From: Coleophoma eucalyptorum
Taxonomy: Eukaryota; Ascomycota; Leotiomycetes; Helotiales; Dermateaceae
Direction of reading: 5' to 3'
Length of the DNA: 64,000 bases
NCBI GenBank assembly: GCA_026120035.1
Contig: JALRME010000061.1
Span: forward strand, 1-64,000
The notes under the pieces are model-generated. The model saw only the letters and a list, made by a program, of their open reading frames with translations. It ran no database searches and had not been told where the DNA came from. Within the stretch, counting starts at the first letter, position 1, and each line of letters opens with the position of its first letter. A program made the position numbers and the translations under genes. This document shows positions 56,840 through 64,000 of the stretch, in pieces.

Positions 56840-58053
56840 ATAACAATAAAATAGCTTCATGGCAAAGGGACACATTGGATTGGCTACCTACAGATCTATG
56901 ATATATTCAGTACAACAGATTGATTTCTTTCGGATCGTAGACTATCAATTGACCTTTTTCCGAAACCATGCTTCTGCTAGTCGACGTAAGCTACAACTGT
57001 TTTTGTGGTGATGACCATAACTCCTTCTGCTGGTCTTTTCATTTTCTCTTTTACTTCTTCTCCCACCTTTCTCCATTGTCTTTCAAATTTCACAACTATA
57101 GTATAACTATATCTCAGGTTTACGAGTTACTTGCTATGGATTGGTCTTGATGGTTCCTTTTCATGAGTGATTTGGTTTCGAACTTGATATTTTTTATTTA
57201 TGGGTATTGATGCAATACCCTATTCATTCAAGAATTTCACACCAGAGGAATTAAGCCTTTGAAGCTAGAAAATAGTGGCCGGGGTAGGTCATAGTTAGTC
57301 TACCTCAGGGGGTGGGGGTAAACTGTTAAGCGAAAGCTTGTTCCCCGCCATGTGTTGCTCCTGCAGATCCAACATTCACAGTGTGGAGTTGTTGCTTGCT
57401 ACTTCGACCACACACATCAGCATAGCCTGTCCTCGGGCCGCGGCCCCCCCTTCCCCTGCAAAAGGATAATTCGCCCCAGAGCAGGGGGGTTCACACATGC
57501 ATAACTTTAATCCCAGTCACGGGCACATGGCAGATGCACCCCTGTGATAATGCAGTGCGGAATCACACTGCATTGCGGCGTTCAACCTGCCTCTAGTGGC
57601 GGCCCATCCTCGTCGCGCCTCGGCTGAGCAGCCTTACCGTGGGTTAGCAACTCGAACAGGGATGCCTTGTAACTTCTTCACAATTGGGGTTCATCACGCA
57701 AACGAGAGCCGAACAATATACTCGGCGGCCGAAGTTGGGGTCACAACTGGTATGGAGTAGCAAGTAGAATTGACCGCCGAAAGAGATATATCGCATCATC
57801 ATGTGGCCCCGCCTGCTCGTCGTTGTCATATCCTGTACCTATGTAAACCCCGCGTTCCATTGGAAAGAGAAAACTTTTTGCCCCTAAGAACTTCGGTTAT
57901 CGGTATACCTTTTTCTATACACAGCTATTTCATTAATAGCTTGAAGACATCTCATCCCTACCGGTACAATTCTGGATATATACCCTCCTCTATACTGTCC
58001 AGAATTAGATTTCCCAAGAGTCAACTTAAATCGAAAGACGCACACATATCGTC
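56840..58053. promoter_or_regulatory. Upstream region of the DUF1446 gene
   Basis: The 1.2-kb gap holds the ALDH terminator region and the DUF1446 promoter. Two symmetrical GC-rich sites stand out: the 12-bp palindrome GGGCCGCGGCCC (57435-57446) and TGCAGTG-N8-CACTGCA (57551-57572), with CGG triplets in and beside the latter. A pyrimidine-rich stretch lies before the ATG. The role as operators is inference. Confidence 0.4.
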
Positions 58054-59883
58054 ATGACTTCGCCAATCCGTATTGCAAACGTTGCAGGGTGGCATGGAGA
58101 TCGAAAAGAAGCAATGCTCAGGCAGGCAAGAGCCGATCCTAGAGCAGACGTTCTAGTTGGAGACTGGCTAGCAGAACTCACGATAGGTTGGTCGGCACGA
58201 GAGCGTTACGTCAACCGCCAAAAGGATCCTTACACTTCCATGGACGAGTACTACATGAAAACCATTCTCACCTTGTTTGAGTCGGCGGTTGATATCATTG
58301 CCGAAAGGAAACAGAAGCTAGTTACTAATGCTGGTTCGCTCAGTCCAAAAGGTTGCGCAGAAGCAATTGCCAAAATCGCCAAAGAGCACGGGCATGTAAT
58401 GAAGGTTGCATATATCACTGGAGATGATCTATTGGAAAGATTCGACGAACTCAATGCAAAGCACCCATTTAAGCACTTTGACAACTCTGATGCTATAGGA
58501 AACTTGGCAAAGGGAAGCTGGATAGGCGCAAATGCTTATCTTGGCGCGTGGGGAATCGTAGAGGCACTCAACGATGGAGCAGACATCGTAGTGACTGGAA
58601 GAGTAACAGATGCCTCTACCGTCGTTGCGGTTTCTGCTTGGTGGCATAAGTGGTCTCAAGATAGTTACGATCAGTTGGCACAAGCTGTAGTCTGTGGCCA
58701 TATTCTCGAATGTTCAATGTATGCGACAGGAGGCAACTTTTCCGGATTTAAAGATATTTATGACAAGAGTACGGACTTGTCTTTTCCTATCGCCGAAATG
58801 GCCTCTGACGGATCTTTTACCGTTACTAAAACGACAGGCGAAAATGGTATCGTGACCGCTCAAACGATCACAACTCAGATCCTGTACGAAATCCAAGGAA
58901 ACATGTATCTGAATCCAGATGTACAAATTGATTTAACCGGTGTCACTGTAAAGAACTCAGGCCAAGATCGTGTCTTGGTGACTGGTGCTAAGGGTTTCCC
59001 ACCGCCGGAAACGGCTAAATGCGTCCTTTTCGCCGTCGGAGGGTTTCAGGCCGAAGCTTTCGTGTTTGCAACAGGCCTGGATATCACCACCAAGTTCAAG
59101 ATGTTCGAACAGCTCGCCCGGCACTGGCTCTCCACCCAACCGGAGGTAAAATTTACAAAGCTGGTATTTCAACATATCGGTGTGGCTGCTGTGGATCCTA
59201 AGAGTGAACTTGAAGGCACGGCCACCATGCGTGTTTTTGCACAAGCCAATAAAGCAGAGGATTTCCCCCCCAATGGTCTCCAGGCAATCGTGGAGGGACT
59301 GAGTATGGGAACATATCCCGGTTTCCACCGCGCGTTGGATATGCGCAACACGTTACCAAGGCTTTTCATGGATTTCTGGCCGTCCACTATTCCAGAATCT
59401 GAGCTAAAGCTGCAACTAACTTTCCTCGATGGGACTTCGAAATTAATCCCCAATCACAAAGAGACAATACGTGCAATGAAATCCACATCATACGACTCTC
59501 GTGGGCCTTACGATGCTTCCAAGTGGGACCCTGTCGTTAAAATGCCTCTTGGGTCTATTGTTATGGGTAGATCTGGTGACAAAGGAGGCAACGCCAATAT
59601 TGGACTTTTTGTTCGTAATGCAGACGAATTTGAGTGGCTCAGTACGTACCTGAACGTAAATAAATTCACTGAACTTCTTGGGGAGGAGGCGAAGATTGTT
59701 ACTAAAATCGAACGTGTCGAGTTTGCTGGTATGTTAGCAGTGCACTTCCTCTGCAAAGGTTTGCTCGGAGAGGGTGTCTCGAACACTGATAGGTTGGATG
59801 GACTTGCAAAGTCCATGGCGGAGTTTATTCGGGCTCGCATCGTTGAATTGCCACAGAAGTTCATTGATAGGGGTGTAATTTAG
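58054..59883 (+). CDS. AtuA-like DUF1446 protein
   Basis: Intronless, 609 residues. The N-terminal DUF1446 domain starts RIANVAGWHGDRKEA and continues DVLVGDWLAELT (residues 32-43) and later VTGRVTDASTVV. The C-terminal AtuA-like domain carries the hallmark RSGDKGGNANIG near residue 505. In pseudomonads AtuA is encoded with geranyl-CoA carboxylase in the acyclic-terpene utilisation cluster; its exact reaction is not firmly established. Here it lies just before a biotin carboxylase gene on the same strand, repeating that association. No signal peptide or lesion is seen. Its presence is what moves the interpretation away from plain leucine catabolism. Confidence 0.88.
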   Translation: MTSPIRIANVAGWHGDRKEAMLRQARADPRADVLVGDWLAELTIGWSARERYVNRQKDPYTSMDEYYMKTILTLFESAVDIIAERKQKLVTNAGSLSPKGCAEAIAKIAKEHGHVMKVAYITGDDLLERFDELNAKHPFKHFDNSDAIGNLAKGSWIGANAYLGAWGIVEALNDGADIVVTGRVTDASTVVAVSAWWHKWSQDSYDQLAQAVVCGHILECSMYATGGNFSGFKDIYDKSTDLSFPIAEMASDGSFTVTKTTGENGIVTAQTITTQILYEIQGNMYLNPDVQIDLTGVTVKNSGQDRVLVTGAKGFPPPETAKCVLFAVGGFQAEAFVFATGLDITTKFKMFEQLARHWLSTQPEVKFTKLVFQHIGVAAVDPKSELEGTATMRVFAQANKAEDFPPNGLQAIVEGLSMGTYPGFHRALDMRNTLPRLFMDFWPSTIPESELKLQLTFLDGTSKLIPNHKETIRAMKSTSYDSRGPYDASKWDPVVKMPLGSIVMGRSGDKGGNANIGLFVRNADEFEWLSTYLNVNKFTELLGEEAKIVTKIERVEFAGMLAVHFLCKGLLGEGVSNTDRLDGLAKSMAEFIRARIVELPQKFIDRGVI

Positions 59884-60691
59884 TAAAGAGTTTATTTACA
59901 GAATGCAATCATGTAGCAAGGTTCAATTTAAATTTCCATTAACCAAGTGCTTTCGCGTACTACCCAGACTGTATACAGTATACTGAGAATTATACTTGTG
60001 GGACTTTCCTATAATCTACAATCTGAAAATTCTTTATATATTACTACAGTTGTGGGAGTTCGATAACAGAAGTTGGACGTTAGTTCCTATAACGAATACA
60101 CTTCATATATCAAGAAAGCCAAGATGATAACAGGACATTCCTCTCTGTCAATTGACGTTAGGTGGAAGCGAGTGTAGCACCTCAGTTTCGTGATCCTCAG
60201 TTTCTAAAGAGCTTTCAATCCTTTCATAGAGGCATCTAGAAATCTTCAAGTGCTATACTTTTCAGAGCATCTGGAAGACAAGTATTGAGTTCTCCTTCTG
60301 CACATACTCTAATCGTTACTGTAGTCGCATCGGACCTCGGTTGAAAATAAGTCCATGTCGCTAATTCAAGACCTCGCTAAATGAGGACAAAAGTTTCCTC
60401 GGCTCGCTCGGCCACTGTTTTCTGATTTCGCTGAGAAGCCAAGGCTAAGCGAAGTGCGCCACCTATTCCAAGGTATCCAGAATAGCTTCGGAAGAGCGAC
60501 AAGCTGCTAACGTGACTATCCTACTTGTTCCTAGCTAAGTGCTGCTGCTGCAAGGTGATGAAGATGTCTCGCTACAGCTTGAAAACACAGTAAGCTGGGT
60601 TCTTGAGCGATTGACAGCAAAACATCAGAGAGCTTCATTGCCTCGCATCCATCCCCAATCAAGTTCGCAAAACATTTCTTTTGCTGCCAAA
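59884..60691. other. Intergenic upstream of the carboxylase alpha gene
   Basis: An 808-bp gap between two co-directional genes. Part of it (60539-60691) is open in the carboxylase frame but lacks an ATG. No repeat or further gene was recognised. Confidence 0.5.
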
Positions 60692-63067
60692 ATGGCTCCT
60701 ATCTTCAATTTAAATACCACAAACAGGGAGCTGTATATCGCACCCGTTGGTACCGATTCCAACGGTAACCCACGCATTCGGCGAGTTCTCATCGCAAACC
60801 GTGGCGAGATTGCGTTACGTATCATAGCAACATGCAAGAAGTTAAACATCACGACTATTTCTATCTACACCGAGGAAGATCGAGACTCTTTACACGTTAA
60901 TGCAGCCGACGAAGCAGTGTGTATTGGATCAATCAAAAATACGCGCATAAACCCACATATCGATATTGACCTCATCATCAAGACTAGTTTAGACAACAAA
61001 GCAGATGCTATACATCCAGGATATGGATATCTGAGTGAAAATGCCAAATTTTCTCAACGAACCTTGGATGCGGGTCTTCTCTTCATCGGCCCATCACCAC
61101 ACGCCATTCAAGTTTTCGGTGACAAGCGCCAGGCTAAAGAATATTTGACAAAGTTTGCTCCCGAGATCCCTTTAATACCAGGGTACAATGGGAATACTCA
61201 GAAGGTGGAAGAACTAGAGCTGGAAGCTGAAAACATTGGATTCCCACTGTTGATCAAGGCCGCTGCTGGAGGTGGCGGCAAGGGTATGAAGATCGTGTAT
61301 AAGAAAGAAGAGTTGCAAGATGGCTTGCTTCGTGCTCAGTCTGAAGCACAGAGATCATTTGGCTCATCAGACTGCCTCTTGGAGAAATATATCCAGCATG
61401 GCAAGCATATAGAGGTCCAGATCATGGGTGATTCAAAAGGAGAGATTATCACTCTTTTTGATAGAGAATGTTCCGTGCAGCGGCGTCACCAGAAAATAAT
61501 CGAGGAAGCGCCTTCCCCCTGGCTACGAAATGAAGTTCGAGAACGAATGTTAAGCGCTGCAAAGACTCTTGGTTCTCTCTTGAAGTATGAAAATGCAGGA
61601 ACGGTTGAGTTCATGGTCGATGTGGACACCGAAAACTTCTACTTCCTTGAAATTAACACGAGAATTCAGGTGGAGCATGCCATCACCGAAGAAATCGCTG
61701 GTGTAGATATTGTCGCCTTACAGTTTTTTGTAGCAAGTGGAGGAAGATTGTCCGATTGTGGTCCTATTGGCAGTTCCTCCTTTGGCCATGCCATTGAATG
61801 CCGCTTGTGTGCTGAAAACCCGGCAGAAGATTTTAGACCAGCAACCGGGATGATACTTCGCTGGACACCGGGACTCGAGTTCTTAAAAGTCAGCCAGAGA
61901 GCCAATGTCCGTATTGAGACAGCCATTTTCTCAGGGGCAAATGTTTCAGTATATTTCGATTCAATGATCGCCAAGGTTGTCGTCTGGGCTCCTGAGCGGT
62001 CTACGGCAGTGAAAAAAATGATAGAAGTACTCAGACACACCATCTGTATTGGAATACAGAGCAACCATCTATTCCTGCAGGCTTGTCTGATAAGTCAAGC
62101 ATTTCAAAAGGTTGATTACACTACCAATTTCATTCCAGAAAATCTCTCATATCTATTGTGTAACCCATACACTGAGGACATTTCTGAAGCATACCGACAA
62201 TTCTCTATTGTTCCAACTCTTTTCAAGAATAGGCTCAGCTCAAAGCTCAAGGAAGTAAGAGCCTATCAACCATTCAGAGGTATCTCAAGTGGCTTTAGGA
62301 ACCAGGTAGAAGACTCCAAACTATCGGCGACGAATATTGTGACCGTCAACGACAAAGAGACTGAGCCCACTTTCATGATTACGTGGCATACAACACGAGA
62401 CAGTAAGCCAAATCAGTTTTACTATACACAAAAGGCTCAACGCATATCTGCATATCAGCCTCCAAGTTCGAAGGATATCAACCCTGGAGCAGAACTTTGT
62501 TCCTACTTCGAGACCGCTCTGAGTCAGCTTCTAGCAGCAGAAACAAGTGCAAGTGACTTAAATACAGTGATACTGAAAGATTTGAAAGTTTTTCAGCACC
62601 AAAAAGAATCTGAGCAAGGACTTGACCAATGGGTGACAGCTGATCTTGTATTTGAAGAGAATGGAAAGAAAATTCGTTCATACATTGCACAGAACAGCAT
62701 CACGAAAAGCAATTTGACGGTAGAGGACCGAAGTTTCTGTCACTTCCCAGGTTTAGGAACTGCTATTGAGTACTCCTGCTACTCTGCAATCAAGTATGCG
62801 GAGTCACTACGCGCAGTCACCGGAAATGCGGAAGAATTGGATACTTCGAGAATGTTCAAGTCTCCTATGCCGTGCAGAGTTCTACGAATATTGAAGAAAT
62901 CTGGGGAAAGCATCAAGAAAGGAGAAAAGATGTTGGTGATAGAGTCTATGAAGACCGAGATGGATATTTGTGCAGCAGAGGATGGCAAATTCAAATCATA
63001 CGTCGCAGAGGGTGATCCTGTCAGCGAAGATGTTCTTTTATGTGAAATTTTACAGGAGGAAATTTAG
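60692..63067 (+). CDS. Biotin-dependent acyl-CoA carboxylase, alpha subunit (MCC/GCC type)
   Basis: Intronless, 791 residues. The biotin carboxylase domain starts RRVLIANRGEIALRI, has the ATP-grasp loop AAGGGGKGMK (about 191-200), HIEVQIMGD and EINTRIQVEH. A middle BT-like region follows. The C-terminal biotinyl domain (SPMPCRVLRI...) carries the biotin lysine K754 in VIESMKTEMDI, a variant of the common AMKM motif. Size and order fit alpha subunits of 3-methylcrotonyl-, geranyl- or related acyl-CoA carboxylases. It works with the carboxyltransferase encoded tail-to-tail 205 bp away. The ATG at 60692 sits in an ideal context (GCCAAAATGG); there is no early mitochondrial-type presequence before the catalytic domain, only about 30 residues. 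Confidence 0.92.
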   Translation: MAPIFNLNTTNRELYIAPVGTDSNGNPRIRRVLIANRGEIALRIIATCKKLNITTISIYTEEDRDSLHVNAADEAVCIGSIKNTRINPHIDIDLIIKTSLDNKADAIHPGYGYLSENAKFSQRTLDAGLLFIGPSPHAIQVFGDKRQAKEYLTKFAPEIPLIPGYNGNTQKVEELELEAENIGFPLLIKAAAGGGGKGMKIVYKKEELQDGLLRAQSEAQRSFGSSDCLLEKYIQHGKHIEVQIMGDSKGEIITLFDRECSVQRRHQKIIEEAPSPWLRNEVRERMLSAAKTLGSLLKYENAGTVEFMVDVDTENFYFLEINTRIQVEHAITEEIAGVDIVALQFFVASGGRLSDCGPIGSSSFGHAIECRLCAENPAEDFRPATGMILRWTPGLEFLKVSQRANVRIETAIFSGANVSVYFDSMIAKVVVWAPERSTAVKKMIEVLRHTICIGIQSNHLFLQACLISQAFQKVDYTTNFIPENLSYLLCNPYTEDISEAYRQFSIVPTLFKNRLSSKLKEVRAYQPFRGISSGFRNQVEDSKLSATNIVTVNDKETEPTFMITWHTTRDSKPNQFYYTQKAQRISAYQPPSSKDINPGAELCSYFETALSQLLAAETSASDLNTVILKDLKVFQHQKESEQGLDQWVTADLVFEENGKKIRSYIAQNSITKSNLTVEDRSFCHFPGLGTAIEYSCYSAIKYAESLRAVTGNAEELDTSRMFKSPMPCRVLRILKKSGESIKKGEKMLVIESMKTEMDICAAEDGKFKSYVAEGDPVSEDVLLCEILQEEI

Positions 63068-63271
63068 AATTCTTCGAATTGTATAAACTAAGTCACTGCG
63101 ATTCTGCTGTACTTTTAGCTAGATGCAAGAGAGGAATGAGATCAAAATTGTATAGCCAGCTAGTTTTGTTTTTCAGAATTAATCCTAAGCATCATCTGAT
63201 ATAACCGCTCAGATCTGTCTTTGGTGAGAGCTGAGTATTATTCTCCCACTTGTCCATTAATAGATGTCTTC

Positions 63272-64000
63272 TCATAATCTTGCTAAACCCTTCGATCCAG
63301 GATTACATCCAACCTCATCTGTCTTGACGATTTCTAAGCACATACCAAGGACATTTCTGGTGTCTCGAGGATCAATAATGCCATCATCAATCAAATACGC
63401 AGAAGTCGTATAAGCTTCCGAATCGCGTTCCACATTACTCCTGAATCTCGAAACATTTACTTGCAAGTCACTCTCATTCAACTTCTTCCCAGACCGATCT
63501 GCCGATGAACGCGTAATGTTCTCCATTACACCACTTAACTGATCAGGCCCCATAACCGAGCATCGACTGTTGGGCCATGAAAAGATAAACCTAGGACCAT
63601 AAGCCTTGCCACACATTGCATAGTTGCCTGCACCGTATGAAGAACCACAGATGATACTGATATGCGGAACCGAACTTGTGCTGACTGCACTGACGAACCG
63701 AGCACCTTTCTTGATAAGCCCTGCCTGTTCAGATGCTTTCCCAACCATAAATCCGGTCACATTGTGTAAGAATATTATAGGCGTTTGCCTAAATACCCGA
63801 GTTAGTGAATGGAACTGACTCAAACTAGTGATAGGGCAGATTTATAACCCTTGGTTACAAAGTTGGATGAACTGAGTAGATTTTTCCGCTTCTTTTGGGT
63901 TAATGACAGGCTGCTGATTAGCAATTATTCCTGTCAGGTGTCCTATGCACGTCAATATTTGACTATGATATAAAGAATATCACAAACCATTGATGTGCGC
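63272..64000 (-). CDS. Acyl-CoA carboxylase, carboxyltransferase (beta) subunit, partial
   Basis: The stop lies at 63272 and the gene runs off the right edge of the window. Exons seen from the edge inward read GHLTGIIANQQPVINPKEAEK, then QTPIIFLHNVTGFMVGKASEQAG, CGSSYGAGNYAMCGKAYGPRF and FSWPNSRCSVMGPDQLSGVM, all typical of the carboxyltransferase domain of MCC and GCC beta subunits. The GSSYGAGNYAM stretch forms an oxyanion-hole/acyl-CoA site in the family. At least two introns lie between 63790 and 64000. Its convergent pairing with the alpha subunit supports a two-subunit enzyme. Substrate choice (methylcrotonyl-, geranyl- or other CoA) cannot be decided from this half. Confidence 0.9.

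Noticed and set aside
1..64000. tRNA, rRNA genes or CRISPR arrays
   Set aside because: No tRNA T-loop box pair, rRNA-like conserved stretch or regularly spaced repeat array was recognised by eye. A tRNAscan run could still find one.

Overview
The window looks like nuclear DNA of a filamentous ascomycete (Pezizomycotina). Most genes carry short GT-AG introns of about 45-90 bp. Proteins include Zn2Cys6 and fungal-specific transcription factors and expanded fungal transporter families. The repeats are Ty3/Gypsy and Fot1/pogo elements full of TAG/TAA stops and Cys-to-Tyr changes, as expected from repeat-induced point mutation (RIP). Class and species cannot be fixed from the sequence alone.

Region 1 (1-13.7 kb) is transposon-dominated. 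A decayed Fot1/pogo copy (108-660 plus 5294-5526) is split by a 5'-truncated Gypsy element whose 3' LTR is intact (4941-5293). A complete but dead Fot1/pogo element follows (5722-7583). After it come a chimeric transporter relic, a 155-bp MITE, one healthy deaminase gene (10861-11511), another transposase relic and several solo LTRs.

Region 2 (14-34 kb) is accessory gene space. It holds an ACS-type MFS transporter, an EamA/DMT-type transporter, a FAD monooxygenase, a dead DHA2-type MFS gene, an HMT1-like half ABC transporter, a damaged carboxylesterase, a damaged Zn2Cys6 regulator and a GNAT acetyltransferase. Three near-identical 140-147 bp elements (18338, 18572, 23049) have perfect 8-bp target duplications. 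One sits inside a pogo-like non-autonomous element.

Region 3 (34.9-43.6 kb) shows gene decay. An APC permease is broken by a 7-bp tandem duplication, an amino-acid-oxidase-like flavoprotein has a frameshift and a stop, and a sugar transporter survives as two oppositely oriented fragments. Only a DUF3237 gene looks intact.

Region 4 (44.9-64 kb) is a healthy run of catabolic genes: sugar transporter, 4CL-like acyl-CoA ligase, fungal-specific regulator, Zn alcohol dehydrogenase, aldehyde dehydrogenase, an AtuA-like DUF1446 protein, a biotin-dependent acyl-CoA carboxylase alpha subunit and the matching carboxyltransferase (running off the window). Alcohol to aldehyde to acid to acyl-CoA, then a biotin carboxylase pair beside DUF1446, resembles the bacterial acyclic-terpene (Atu) degradation pathway. 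I regard this candidate fungal Atu-like cluster as the most interesting feature of the window.
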